This document shows positions 32,640 through 45,894 of a DNA stretch of 64,000 nucleotides, piece after piece. The stretch is from Athripsodes cinereus (lineage: Eukaryota > Arthropoda > Insecta > Trichoptera > Leptoceridae). The stretch spans positions 2,480,001 to 2,544,000 of the forward strand of contig OX388322.1 in assembly GCA_947579605.1 (NCBI GenBank). Reading direction: 5' to 3'. Under the pieces are notes generated by a model that saw only the letters and a list, made by a program, of their open reading frames with translations, did no database searches and was not told where the DNA came from. Positions within the stretch are counted from its first letter, which is position 1; each line of letters begins with the position of its first letter. The position numbers and the translations under genes are program-made.

Positions 32640-33410
32640 TGGACAATTATAATATTTTAACATTTATGTGCCTACAATTTTTTAACGAAATGGGATGTTT
32701 ACCCTTTTTTCTTATAGAAATTTGGGATGACAATCTTCGAGTTTTTACACATTTGGAAGAGGTTTTTAGCACTTTTTCCATGTAGGTACCTACCAATATG
32801 TGGGATTTCTTAACTTCAAGCTTTTTCATCGGGACGAGGTTCTTAGTACTTTTTTTTCCATGTAGGTTCCTACTTATTATTTTTTTACATAAATGTGAAC
32901 ATCTGAGGTGCCAAACTTCAAGATTTTTCAATGGGAAGAGGTTTTTAGCACTTTTTTCGATATAGGTACCTACCTATTTTTTTTACCTAAGTATGGGCAT
33001 GTGAGGTATCAAACTTCATGATTTTTCATTGGGAAGAGTTTTTCAGCACTTTTTTCGATGTAGGTACCTACCTATTTTTTTTTACCTAAATATGGGCATG
33101 TGAGGTATCAAACTTCATGATTTTTCATTGGGAAGAGTTTTTCAGCACTTTTTTCGATGTAGGTACCTACCTATTTTTTTTACCTAAATATGGGCATGTG
33201 AGGTATCAAACTTCAAGATTTTTCATTAAGAAGAGATTTGCAATGCTTTTTATGATGTAGGTACCTACCTATTTATTGTTACTAAGATATAGGCATGTAG
33301 GGAGTCAAAAATTAAGTTTTCTCATTGGGAAGAGCTTTTTACTTCTTTTATCCACGTAAGTGCTTACTCCTTTTTTTTCAATAAGATTTTGTTGTTTTAA
33401 CCCATGTATT
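32640..33410. repeat. Minisatellite, about 98-bp unit, roughly seven copies
   Basis: Each unit contains TTTTTCATTGGGAAGAG, then TTTTTAGCACTTTTTTCGAT, then GTAGGTACCTACCTATTTTT, then a GGGCATGTGAGGTATCAAAC segment and CTTCA.GATT. The best-conserved units (about 32923-33235) repeat every 97-99 bp with few differences; outer units decay on both sides. No coding potential. Confidence 0.9.
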
Positions 33411-34504
33411 TGCAAGGTTTTCTATTTAATTAAACCCGAGCGATGCCGGGTTACATACGCTTGTTATAAAATAAAGTATTGTTTAATTTTCCCTCCATGT
33501 ATATTTTTTAAGATTCGAACGTCTTCGTCCATGTAAATGGACAGTATTTTTGAAAAAGTTTATTGTCGATGATATTGTTCGAGTCTAATAAATACATATT
33601 GAAAAATCGACAATGTTTTTTTTTATAATATTAAAATGATTGTCATTAGAGTCTAGCTTGATATGGTAATAAATTTACTCGTTGTAAGAACACACAGCGC
33701 GATATATACATAACAACAAGTGACTGAAGAAATTATCCTACAGCATCAGACGGCGACACAATGGCGGTGTACAGACTGTAGTATATACCTACAGCTTATA
33801 GGTACAACTACAATATTCCGTCCATACATCTAATATTAATAAGTAAGTAAGTACACCCCAATATTACATTTCAGCTAACGTTTTGTAAAGCAATCTGCTT
33901 CAAGCGCTACCAAGCGATATTAGTTGGTACATTGTGTTTTGTATATAATATATGGTTGGTCCATATATCTTCTTCTTTTTTTTAGTGTTGTAGATCATTA
34001 ATCTGTTAGTTCGGAAGTTGTTGCCTCTTGTGATGCTGAAGACCAGCTGTCTTTCCATCTTTTTGGTGGTCTTTCTTGAGGCCGTGAGCCAACTGGTGTT
34101 TGCTTGTCCACATATGTTGCAGGTAAATGATAAAAATAATGGGGAGATAATCAATTCACGGTAGAGGTTAAAATTATAGTTCTGATTTACCCCCTTTATT
34201 AGTATTCTAATTGGAGTAACTTGAATTCATTTGGTCATCAAATAACACAAAATCAAACATGGTTTTTTATTCTTTTCCTTATGAATACAATTCACTACTG
34301 AAATTTATCATAAAGGCGATGCAGTAGTTTTCTGGACGAGAACCAAGGATTTGATTTGAAATGACTATTCAACGCAGCAATTTAGCTAAGAAAATTAACA
34401 CAAGTTGAAGTCATATAAGAGGGAAAGGAAAAAATAAAACATATTAAAAATAATTCACAAAATTAAAGATATATTATTCGTATCTCGATTGAAATCATAA
34501 GAAT
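33411..34504. other. Intronic non-coding DNA
   Basis: Only spurious short frames. A TTAATTAAACCCGAGCGATGC-like stretch near 33428 (AACCCGAGCGATGCCGGGTT is partly palindromic) may be a repeat end. Confidence 0.4.
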
Positions 34505-34690
34505 GAAATGAGGTGGTCGGCAGCCTGATGATGGAGAATTAATTACTAATATTAAGTAGAGAACCTTTTGATCGAGAGACCCGAGTTTGATTTCACCCGC
34601 TGCCGACTTAATCCACTTTTTGCACCAGCATTTTGATTTCTGTTATGGGTCTTAAGGTAAATTAGGCTTTATTCCACACCCGGATTCATC
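34505..34690 (+). mobile_element. tRNA-derived SINE (family B)
   Basis: Head: GAGGTGGTCGGCAGCCTGAT with a box A-like GCAGCCTGATGATGGAG, then a box B-like CCGAGTTTGATTTCACCC. Then CGCTGCCGACTTAATCCACT. A related copy at 45613-45830 has a closer box B (GAGTTCGTTTC). Confidence 0.7.
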
Positions 34691-35184
34691 TTTAAAAGAA
34701 AAACTTCGTTATTAAAAATATTTCAAAAATAATAATACGAATTTTGTGACGTGCATGCATACCCCTTGAACTTATCTTTGATAATATGAAGTATAAAAAA
34801 GCGCTCTTTGTCAATATCGGTTTTATGATAAATGATAGTAAGTGAAATGTCACCATACTCTGTTCAGTGCTGTACATATTGTAATATAATAATTACGTAG
34901 TAGATAATATATAGTATAGTATAATTGTAATAAGCGAAGCACTCGACACAATGGTCGTGTAAATACCACCCCACACCACTGAGATAATCCTTCACACAAA
35001 GCACTCAGCCCCGACTTAGTAACATAGCCTTACACTATATAACATCGCTTGATAACAATATAAACAATAATATCATTGATCTGGTATAGTAATGTTTATA
35101 ATATAATGATTATCACCGTTATTTTATCATAGCCATATCAAATTATATTGGCTTGAATGTTTATTATATGCAGCTGATCTGCAT
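34691..35184. other. Intronic non-coding DNA
   Basis: A fragment GAATGTTTATTATATGCAGC at about 35154 belongs to the short repeat family. Nothing else recognised. Confidence 0.4.
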
Positions 35185-35510
35185 ATTGATTTAGTAAATA
35201 AACTTACTTCCGATAGCCGAAAAGCCCTTGCAGGACCTTTGCCTCCGAAACAATAGATCTCCAATGGGGAGGATTTTGTCGGGGGGAGTCCTTAAGGCAA
35301 ATCCTGAGCCCTCCCTTTGAATTATTCTTTTGTTTCGTTGAGTCTGGATGATATAGGAGATCAGTTCTGAAAACATCCAGGGAAAGTGGCGGAAAACCCT
35401 TAATGTATGAAAAAAGATCTCCAAACCTTTCCTGTCTTGAGCAATGGAATGCCAGTCGTCTTTAGCATTTAGCTCCTCTAGATCTCGGTTGATGTTACCT
35501 AACAATACCT
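35185..35510 (-). pseudogene. LINE C-terminal fragment
   Basis: A 104-codon minus-strand frame begins MLGNINRDLEELNAKDDWHS followed by IAQDRKGLEIFF. The DW..IAQDRK.W-like block is typical of the last residues of several RTE/Jockey-type LINE polyproteins. The rest (HFPWMFSELISYII, then Arg-rich) is unassigned and may be 3' sequence read through. A fragment with the same DRKGLE-type sequence on the minus strand is at about 38800-38890. Confidence 0.5.
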
Positions 35511-35864
35511 TTGTCTTAACAATCTCAGTAAATCAATAAATATCTAAATTTTATTATGTATATTCACATAGAAAAGAAGTGAATGAAGAAAGATGATAAT
35601 TGATCAGGAAAGGGAATAGGAGACAAAAAGGAAAACTCCTTTAAAAACATTTAAAATATTTTGAAAGTAATAAATAGTTAATCCTTCCCAAATAGACGAT
35701 AGAGATAACGATCTTATACCACCCGCTTGAAGAGTCGAGAACAATATTAATTATCCTTGAAGGAAGTGTATTCCGACAATGAGCACCATGAGCAGAAAAT
35801 AAATTAGTATAATGTAGATGATGAGGCCTAACCAACCATATGTGAAAATTATAATCTCTCCGTA
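35511..35864. other. Intronic non-coding DNA
   Basis: No feature seen; a 64-codon minus-strand frame at 35641-35835 contains a LHYTNLFSAHGAHCRNTLPS stretch reminiscent of LINE-derived sequence but is not assigned. Confidence 0.35.
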
Positions 35865-36051
35865 CGAAATAAATAAAACAAGTGTTTTATTCTACTATTG
35901 ATTTATTCGACGAGAGAGACGTCTTTCGTCTTATTAGGACATTTTCAATCGATGTCAATCAAGACCATTGACAATGTCCTAATAAGACGAAAGACGTCTC
36001 TCTCGTCGAATAAATCAACAGTAGAATAAAACACTTGTTTTATTTATTTCG
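35865..36051. mobile_element. 187-bp near-perfect foldback element
   Basis: Left arm CGAAATAAATAAAACAAGTG is answered by CACTTGTTTTATTTATTTCG, and ATTCGACGAGAGAGACGTC, TTTCGTCTTATTAGGACATT by their complements; the loop is about ATCGATGTCAATCAAGACC. One-base differences only. A single arm of the same module lies near 1320-1370. The arm ending resembles the CTATTGATTT segment that follows the hammerhead motifs. Confidence 0.9.
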
Positions 36052-39000
36052 CTATGGAACTCTACTATCTAAACACCGACACAGTGAATGAATCCTTCCG
36101 TGCCTTATAAAATAAGACATTCGTGGTGTATTGAATCATGAGTGAAAAATGTTCACTATTTCCTCCTGTTAGCTATGACAATGGATACCAATTGAGACAA
36201 ATCTTCTATCAATAAACTTATTTGTGTATAGCAATAAAACGACATCGTAAATAAACGTTCAACTTATCAATTTGTAATGATGATAGCAACATATCATTAT
36301 ATTTACTATTCATATACAAGTTAATAATCATTATTTATTTACACTACAAGTGTATAATACGTATAATGTATACTATCTACTGTAAACTTGAATATTTTTG
36401 TTTCAATCGATAATATATTGATTTCAGTTGGACCTAATATCTCATTTGTCTATGACACCGTCCGTCATATCGCTGTGTCGGTACAATATTGTGAGATTCC
36501 TAAATTTACACATTTTTTTAGATTATGTATCTACGATCAATTTTCCTAGTTGAACTGAGCGAAGATATTTCAATTAAAGCGATTTTAATTTGTATAATTT
36601 CAAAAAAAAAATATAGTATTTACTTTCCATAGAAATTTTGAGACATGCAACCACTGCGAGTCTGCGAGATATGTTTTGTCATAAATAGAGAATAATATGT
36701 AAAGTTAAATATACCTATCCCTAAACTTTGGTTATTGGAATGGATGAGTGTTCCTACAGAGGGTATTTTATTTCTTTATTTATTCGTTCTTTACTTGTAC
36801 ATTGATTACAAAGAATTACATAAAAGATAAACATACAAGTTAGATACAATCAATATACAACAGAGGGTGAGTTTATTGCAAAGGCGCAAACTCTTCCAAC
36901 TAACCCAAATAAATATTAGGTATTACACTCTGAATAATTCAAGCTGTCCGTAAAATTCTTCCAAGTTATCACCACAAATTTAATGAATTTCGATAGCAAT
37001 GGTTGAAATTTGAAAAAAATCCAAATATTCTCCGATTGAAATAGAGTAAATTGCATAACATTTCTATTATTTTTATATTTTAATCTACATGTTTAGCCTT
37101 AAGTTTTAAATCGTTTATCTTTTTCCCTTCGCTTTTGTTTTATATGTTATTATTAATTTTATATTTCTTGTCCCTTGCTTACTGTTATGTTAATTATTAC
37201 TTACCAAAAAATTAACCTTACCACCGTTTCAGTGGAGACGTCCACCATTTCTAAAATAAACTTAAATATTATTTTTTTTATTTATTTATAATAAAATGTG
37301 ATAAAGACCAAAGCACGAGCTACGCTCAATTTTGGGGAGTATTTGTATTAGGAAAAAAAATGTATTATTTTATTGTTCGGTTATTGTAAATGATATTTGT
37401 GTTTAATAAACTAAACTATTATTATATTCAATAAATAATGGAGTCCATTGTAGACATTTATAGAAACATAACTGCAATATCTAAGTAGATTAATAATAAA
37501 GGAAATAAATTGTGTTATGTGACATAATAATTATATTATACTGTGCAGGTACCTATGTATATTTCGCTTAGTTATTTCATTATCACACGCAGTTTTATCA
37601 GGTCGAAACCACCACAATACATAGGTACAAACAAACATACATACATGCATACTCATGCAAAATATAGTTACATGGTATGTCAAGAGATTACACTTGAAAT
37701 AATTCAAGCGGTTCGTAAAATTCTTCTAGTTATCGCCACAAATTCCATGAATTTCGATGGCAATGTTAAAATTTCGAAAAATCTTAAATATTCTCCGATC
37801 GAAATAAATGTAAATTGCATTGCATTTCTCTCATTTTTATATTTTAACTAACATCATAATAATTATAATAATTAATCTTTACTGACTTTCTTTAATACAT
37901 ATTTTATACAAACTACACATAATAAATAGAAACGGTGATCTGTCAAATGGCGGACTTGTTGCAGAGCCAAATCTTCCAGTCAACCATTAACATGTTTAGT
38001 CTTAATGATTTATTTTTGTACCTTATCTTTTGTTTTATGTTCTTTTATATTATTTTGTTATTCTTGTTTGATTTATTATTCTATTTTTAGTAAACTTTCT
38101 CTGGACTATGCCCTTCAAAATAAAGGGAAAAAAATATCATACCTACCATATTAAAAAATAATAATTTAATAATTGACTGTTTATAATAACTCGGTACTTT
38201 ATACATTGTCATATTATTATTATTATAAAATACAACTTTCAGAATTGGTGACATCGTTGAATTAAAAACATGTAATTCGATTTGTCTTATACTTGATGTT
38301 TTACGAATACGCATGCTTAAGCGTTTTATTAATATTTAAGTTCTTGATTCACCGGAAACTGACCAAATGTTTACTATTGTATAATATGATATTTATGTAT
38401 TGTGTAATGTCATATAAATTGAAATAAATATAATATTCATATAGCTACGATAATTCGATGTAAGATACCTAATAACGTGAACGATAATAATGTTGCTACA
38501 ACAAATCTACCTGCTGGACTAACGTCTTAACTTAACCACAAGATTGGCCTTCGAGTATCGAAGCAAATCGAAGGTCATTTTTTTTACAAGAATTTATAAT
38601 TATCTACATACAAAATAAAGACCGCAGACTAAAGATGTCAAGGAGCAAATTCGTGTCGGTTTCGCTCGTCTAATTCAAGTTAAAATCTCAGAATATTTGA
38701 CTAATCGTCTGTTCTAAATCAAAGTATAATAAATTCTGAAGGAGTTCTTATTTATATATGCACTTTTGTTACCCAACAATTTTTGTAATGCTTTCGTCTC
38801 TAAGATAGTAGATTTCCAAACCTTTCGATCTTGTGCAATAGACTTCGATCAGATTCCGGTTATGTTATCAAAGAGCCATTGTTTTGATTTACCTTATTTT
38901 AAGGAGTCCTGTACCTATGTCTAAGTAATTATCAATTTTAAAGATAACAATATTTATTCTATCTTTTTTTAATACAAGAATCGTCCATTTTTTTCGTCTA

Positions 39001-39317
39001 AACGAAAGAATTTCTAAATTTAATTGAATTTAAAAGAATGTTCATGCAAAATTGAAAAAACGTCAATGTTTCTCTGCGTGGGCAAATCTTCAAATTAAAA
39101 AAAAGCTGCAGTAGTGTGCACTTAAACCCAGAGCCTGTAAACTATGTGATAATAAATTTAGTTACAAATCAACGCTGTAGGAGTGCGTAAAGCACAGTCG
39201 ACGTGTTGACCAAACAGTTTCTATGTATCTCTATCAGTCTCGCGTGAGCACCAATTTCTGAAACTTTTATTTTCAGCAATGATTCTTTGACATTTTCCGG
39301 TTCGATTAGATTATTAG
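36052..39317. other. Intronic non-coding DNA with a duplicated segment
   Basis: About 36940-37090 and 37700-37850 are direct repeats (GTAAAATTCTTC.A.TTATC, then GAATTTCGATGGCAATG, TATTCTCCGATCGAAATAAA), probably 3' parts of one LINE family. A GTTTATTGCAAAGGCGC segment at 36867 repeats the one at 13348. A minus-strand DRKGLE-type LINE scrap lies near 38800-38890. No host gene. Confidence 0.45.

Positions 39318-39350
<33 letters not shown>
39318..39350. repeat. (CA)n microsatellite
   Basis: About 15 CA units. Confidence 0.97.
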
Positions 39351-39351
<1 letters not shown>

Positions 39352-42300
39352 ACCATCGACATAAACTTCCCTCTTCGATAGCGGTGTTTTGTGTTGCTGT
39401 CAAAGTCACCAAATTACTACAATCATAAACAGCCGATAGCCATACAAAACCAAACAGTACCTATCTATATACTCGTATATCATTATACGTACTATACCTG
39501 CCTGCTGATAATATAGAAGTGTTATTTGACAATGTTTTATGCCACACCAATCTCAAACTGAGATGATTCATGTTTTGATAAAAATTAATCAGATAATATG
39601 GAATATGAAGGACTGGATCGGACTCTGGCATACGGAGGAGCTCTTCCAATTGGCGCATGGGCGGGAGGCTTTCACAAAAGTTACTAATAATTCTTTAAAT
39701 TGATGTTTTCCTTGGAGTCTAAATTAACAATTACTAAAATTTATTAATCTGACGAACAAGATTTGTTAATTTTGGCTGTTCAACTATTTTAACAATTCAA
39801 TATTAATAATTATTTTTCGATGTTCAATATAGCTTTCACATTTGACTGGACTTTTAGATGCATATAGAATTACTCCAATAATTTAACAGATTTCGCTGTA
39901 TTGGTGAACGCACCATCGCTAGAAAAGAATTTGTGCAATTAAGCGCATTGTACAAAATATCTTATGTCTTGTGAATAATTTTTTTCTCTGTCACACGTCG
40001 TAGGTTAGAACTCAATTACAACTCTTTCTTTTTATATTGTGACTTTATACATTGTACGATTGTATGTATGTAGTTACTACATTGTATTCTGCCCTGCCGA
40101 TGCCGTAACTGACATTTGGACAGAACCTTTCATACAAACTGGACTCCTTTATTCATTACATTGATGAAGTCCACAGCGATACTTCAGTAATTTGTCGGTA
40201 TTTGTATCAAACAGTACTACACTACACCCACTTGTCGCCGGGGGTCTCTCTCGTTACTTATCAAACATTTTTTCGTTATCATTTTTGTTTAGACAGTTCT
40301 AATAATTTAAATGTAGAACATAATTTCACTTTGACCGGCGTGAGTCAATTGTTTTGTTTTATTGTCAATTCGCGAAATGATTTATCGAATAAAACATTTT
40401 TTCAGTCGATGTCGCTTTTGCTTTGATTGATTCGTGTTTTGTTTATTTCTACTTTCATTTGTTATCGTAAATATTTTTGTTGTTTTTTTAATGTTTGTGA
40501 ACAAAAGCCTAAAAATATAGTGACAACTGAATTTATTCTATATTTGAATTAATTTAAGTACATAACATAAAACAGTAATGTAGCAACGAGTATTTATTTG
40601 GTCTTTCAAAATGCTTGATGTTTCTTTCTTTACAATATTGTTCATGATAAAAGCAAAGAAATGGAAGCCTTTCTTGAAAATCTATTCACTTATTTTTCTC
40701 AATGTTTTCTTGAGTATTTAAAATGAGTTTAGGTTTATTATAAACCCATGTACTCACTCGAAACAACCACACAGCAAAAAAATTGTCTGATTCTTGGTAA
40801 TTACGTCAGGTTGTTTTTGTTTTGTTTTTTTTTTTAATTAGTCACCATTTAGAATTTATTTTTGAAAATCTTAAGTCATCTCGGACTTTACTATTAAAAA
40901 TGTCAACTTAAGTTCTTTTAGGAAAATTCTTTACATACTGATTTTTTTTTAATAAACATAGCGCTTTGTCAATAATAATAAGGTCTTCAAAATGGACTCG
41001 TATTTTTTTTTTTTATTTATTTAATGAAAATAATACAATAGGGAACTTTCACAAAAAAAAATTTTCAACCCAAAAAATAGTACAGAAAATTAGAAAAATT
41101 ATGGTACTTTTTATATTTTTAAATGTGCATTTTTAAGGTTTTTATCACCATTTAAAAAAGCAATTTTTATACTACGCCGCAAAAAGGTCCACTCGTGGCG
41201 GAGCAGTGTTTGACAATATCAGGCGCTACAAACAGTACTAAGAGTGAAACGTGTGGCAATACAAAATAGCGCCTAGCGACGTCACACCGGACTAATTCAA
41301 TAACAGAAAATATGGATTTTTAAAATGAAAATAATGTATGAAAAGTTTTATTTTATGGTTTCTTATTAGGATATTCGTGATCAGCGTATATTTATTAATA
41401 TGAATTGATAACATTTATTCATATTCCTCACACATGCATGTTCCCTATTAATAAGAAATACATACACCTCAGGATAATGAGTCACGCCAAATCTAAAAGA
41501 TTTGTCGGCGTGTTCTCTTATAACATACTATATACATATATTAACCTAATACGACATTAACCTAAATACAAAATTAATTATTAGTTATATATAAATCCAC
41601 ACTTTATTAACCATTCCTTGACTAATTTTTTGCAATATTTTTACTCTTGCATTTCTTAATAGATACCGGCATCATATTAAGTATTTTTGGTACGTTATAT
41701 TCAAATGTTCTTTTCCCGTATTAATTATTGAATTTAGGAACTACATATCCTTCATTAAACTTAAATCTTGTGTGATGCATATGTCGAGGTTTTTCTTTTT
41801 TTATGGTATGCTAGCATTTTTTATAGATTTTTGTATATTTTACTGTACTGTATTTTACTATCAGAGAATTTAAGTATATTTGGAGTATTACAAACTTTGT
41901 CATATTTTTTTTTCCGTATAAAAATTCTCACTTATAAGTTTGTATCTTCCTTCACGAAATTGTAAAAATTACTAAATCCAGTAACACTTAATATTAATTA
42001 AACAGGACAAAACTCAGTCTCGAATTTCTAGGCAATTTTTTCAGGCAGGCTTTAACTCAACTTGCATCAGATAAATAATAGATAATTTACGTTGCATATT
42101 TTTATGTAATAATTTACATATTTACAATCACGTTATCTAGCTTTTTATGCATAAATGTTTTAACCCTTTCAGGACAGTAAGATTTATAACTAAAAAATAC
42201 AATGAATTAACATAAATTATTATGAAATTCAATCTAAATACCGACGCAGCGAGTAAAATATTGTGATTTTAGAAAAAATGATTCCCAAATTTATTTTTCT

Positions 42301-43907
42301 TGGTCCATCAAAGGACTCGTCAAATATTAATTTTATTAATAATATAGTAAGGTCTGTAATTAGTTAAAATGTTTTTAAAACTCAGCTTAACAATATTTTG
42401 GTGGTTTTTAAGGCAAAAAGGGAAGAAGAAAAAAACAGAATAATGAAATATAAAAATGTACGATTTCACCATTACACATTTTTTAAGCAACTATTTAAAT
42501 ATTATCAGATTATTGTATTGTTTTATTACTTACGATGACTGCATTGTAGTTTTTCAACTATATAACAAATAAACAATTCTCACAGTGGAATTAAACAATG
42601 TTCTTAATTTTATAATAATCTTTTATTTAATAACATTTCGATATTATAAATATTTATTTATTTATACATACATATACAGCTTAAAGCTTTTATAAGAATA
42701 AAAAATCAATTACATGGTATCAAAAATTAAAAAAAAGTAATTAAAAGTATATAATATGTAAGAAAGTATCAACACAGTATTAAATAAAAAATAAGCATGA
42801 ATACAATAAACCAATAAAAATAACTTGCAATTGAACAGTCAACGATTCATACTATATAAAAAAGTTAACAAAGCAATTAAAATATATAAAATGTAACTGC
42901 CAACCATCAATAAATGGAGAAATTCACAATATTAGTCAAACGTTAAAATTAACAATAAAGAATTCCCAGACAAAACAGTCAAAATTCATTCAACAAACAA
43001 TTGGAAGTACACATATCCGTCACATGAAAAGTTTGAGACAGAGAAAACACAATACCAAATGTCACAAAAAGAAAACATAAAAACAACAACAAACGACAAT
43101 TATACCAATATACAAAACCAATCAACAATATAAATATTAACTTTTTGGTGAAACCTGAGTTGCCAAATATCATCAGATTATATAAAATACGATGAATTGA
43201 ACTTCAAATTTTCGTGTTATGGCAAAATACCTATAAATAAATATTTATAAAATAAATTCTCGAAAATTGAGATTATATTTTTGGGAAGTATCTATGGTTC
43301 CCCTAGACCTAAGAGGGTTAAACTCTTCGAGTGTCGTACATAATATATTCTGGTCTCCTATAAAATAACAATTACCTAAATAGGGTAACTTTTTAGGCGG
43401 TATGTTATTTTAAACGTAGGTAACTACTTTTGCCTCGCTTTTTTGTCCTTGAATCATTAGCGTAGTGTAATTTGTAGATATTTTAATATTTTTTTATTGA
43501 ATAAGCACGCAACTTGTCAAGTTCAATAATAATAATAATTCACCAATACAATTTGACCAATCAGTTATTTAGCTTGTATGTAATAATTTAATACATATTT
43601 TGATAGGAATTTAACCGTAATGATATGCAGATTGTTGGCATTTAGAAGCGATTAATATTACCTACCTACCACGCACGAAGTTTTCAGAGAAATTAAATTC
43701 AGTGACAATCGACATGATTGCGGCATATATCCTTTATATTTTTTTCGTCAAATTTTTGTTTATTGAAATTGACCACTGTATTTTTTTTTTACATATTTAC
43801 CCTGCATATATATTCCTTATGTTTTTTTTTATTTCTTCTATTCCCCTTCTACATTTATATAGAATGTAGATACTACAAATATTTCTCGTTAGTTGTGTTT
43901 GTCTATC
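39351..43907. other. Intronic non-coding DNA
   Basis: No coding region that can be supported. A locally GC-richer patch at 41170-41310 (CTACGCCGCAAAAAGGTCCA, GGCGCTACAAAC, AGCGACGTCACACC) and one at 40150-40260 could be regulatory or old repeat, but nothing in them is diagnostic. A TATTTATTTATTTATACATA tract at 42652 resembles a retroelement tail. Confidence 0.35.
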
Positions 43908-44045
43908 TGGGTTTATGTTACGAACTCAAAATTGCAATCTTATACACCTTTCACAATAAGCCAAAAACTCGTGTCGTGAAAGGAGAGTTTGCCGGCACCT
44001 CTTGAGTAGGAGGCCCAGACTTTACCTCCAGGCTACCAACGAACT
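43908..44045 (-). mobile_element. SINE family A, reverse copy
   Basis: Reverse orientation: CTGGGTTTATGTTACGAACT, CTTATACACCTTTCACAATA, AAGGAGAGTTTGCCGGCACC, then a degenerate box B position and CAGACTTTACCTCCAGGCTA as the box A side. Confidence 0.75.
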
Positions 44046-44084
44046 TTTTTCTCGCGTACTTCGCTTGGAGTATATAAGATAAAA

Positions 44085-44290
44085 ATAAATCTCCCACTCG
44101 TTTCTGTAAGTTTTCGAATGTCATGTAAAAGGCAGGTGTTCGTAAAGATCATCTTGCATGTAAGACAATCAACATCTACAATTTATCATGTTACCTGCCT
44201 TATTTTTTATTGCCACGGAAAGGACGATTTGCATGCTTATTACATGCAGTTAGTCTGCTTGTTATCACACATATGCCGTGACGATATAGT
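44085..44290 (+). repeat. Short interspersed repeat (GGGATATGCCGTGA family)
   Basis: Contains TCTCCCACTCGTTTCTGTAA, TGTCATGTAAAAGGCAGGTG, TTCGTAAAGATC, TTGCCACGGAAAGGACGATT and a decayed CACACATATGCCGTGACG end. It lies just 40 bp beyond a SINE. Confidence 0.75.
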
Positions 44291-44627
44291 TCTCAAATAC
44301 TATTTGAAAACGTAAAAAAACGCATAGGGGCATTAAAAAAACATAAAAACATTTGAAAACGTAAAAACGCATAGGAGCATAAAAAACTCACGATATACAT
44401 AAAAAAATAATGACATCTGAGTTATAACGTGAGATTGATACAAATAACATTGTGCAATGGGCAAGTTTATCGTAAAACAAAATATCTTCCAGCTAACCTG
44501 ATTATTTCTCATTGTATCAGTGACTAATGATTATTGATTATCTTGGCTCTTGTATTATATTGTTTTTTTTTGTTCAACCTGAAGTTGAGTACTTAAAATG
44601 AAGAGTAGGCATTTTAAGTGTAGGCAT

Positions 44628-45244
44628 CAGGGATGTTGCGAATATTCGCATCCGCATCCGCAAATGCGGAGCTTCCGCATGTATTTGGACATCTGCATCC
44701 GCATCCGCAATAATCGATGCGGATGTTCATGCGGATGCGGATGTAAGACAATTTGCGACAAGAAAGAAATGGGGCGGGGCCGGCGAATGGCGCGTGCCGT
44801 TCGCACTTGACATTAACTTGACATTAACCGGTTTTATTTTATTTTTGCAAATAACAAAAAAGAAAAAAAATATTTCATCCATAAAAATCGGGTCCCCCGC
44901 CCACTGACGTGGTTGGATCGTAGATGCCAACACTGGCATAGTTGTATTAGAATAGAGAGAGTCCAAATATTAAAAAAAAATCTTCACCTAAACGGATAAA
45001 TAGGAGTCCTTGGACTCCTGAAATATCCGAGAAATAAAGATATTTCAACATCCATAAAAATCATAATACTTATTGTAGCAACGATTTCGTCACATATTTG
45101 ACAGTGGGGCCAACCAACTAAGATAGTTCCTACTTTTTTTCTATAACATCTTGAACATCCGCATCCGCGGATGTGAGCCTTCAAAAATCCGCATCCGCAT
45201 TCACATCCGCGGATGTGTAAAAATCGACATCCGCAACATCCCTG
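44628..45244. mobile_element. Non-autonomous hAT transposon with exact 8-bp duplication
   Basis: Begins CAGGGATGTTGCG and ends CGCAACATCCCTG (13-bp perfect inverted termini). Flanked by identical GTAGGCAT at 44620-44627 and 45245-45252. Length 617 bp. Subterminal arrays of GCATCCGCATCCGC and its complement GCGGATGCGGATG occupy both ends (44648-44752 and 45157-45235). The interior has no transposase. Confidence 0.95.
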
Positions 45245-45252
45245 GTAGGCAT

Positions 45253-45612
45253 TATTGATAATTTCACTAATTTGTTTTCAGGTTTTTAGTTGTTACTATA
45301 CTAACATAGATTATACACACTAACTTACTATAATATGCCTATTTATTAATTATCGAAACATTATTGTATGGACTAGATGTTAACATTATAAACATTCTGA
45401 GTACCTACTCATACTTCACAAAGTTGTAATACACTCAATAATGATATGTTAGCAATGTTAGCATTAGGCGTACCTAAGTATGTACATTGTAGCTGTAATT
45501 TCATATAATACGTAATGTCTTGTAATTATTAATTAGAGCTGTAGTATTACGACTGTTTGTATTTATGTTTTTAATTCTGTTAATGGTCTTTTTGTTTTTG
45601 AATCATCATTAA
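45253..45612. other. Intronic non-coding DNA
   Basis: Nothing recognised. Confidence 0.4.
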
Positions 45613-45830
45613 TAGAGGTGACCGGTAGCCTGGTGATAGACCGTTAGTCTTAAACTTCCATTTGAGAGGTCCCGAGTTCGTTTCCTCTTCCCGCTGCCGA
45701 TTTACTCCAAATGTCGTGTCACAAAAGTACGTCTATGCAATGGACAGCAAGATGAATCGAATCCTGGATTTTTCGATTGAAAGTCCGAGTGTCTACTGTG
45801 TCAGCCTACCAGCTACATTAAATTAATTTA
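45613..45830 (+). mobile_element. tRNA-derived SINE (family B)
   Basis: Box A-like GGTAGCCTGGTGATAGACC, box B-like CCGAGTTCGTTTCC, then CCGCTGCCGATTTACTCC and a body containing CAATGGACAGCAAGATGAAT and CCTACCAGCTACATTAAATT. Pol III promoters of this shape come from tRNA genes; here they head a dispersed repeat, not a tRNA. Confidence 0.8.
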
Positions 45831-45894
45831 ATATCACACATGTGTGTCGTTGTGTCCTTCGGAAATGTTTTACAAGATTAATTAATATTATATT

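Noticed and set aside
35865..36051. Another hammerhead ribozyme
   Set aside because: GACGAAAGACGTC contains GAAA but no CUGANGA box or properly placed cleavage site, so it was listed only as a foldback element.
43718..44005. 95-codon hydrophobic frame resembling a membrane protein
   Set aside because: T-rich codons in AT-rich intron; its end is SINE sequence.
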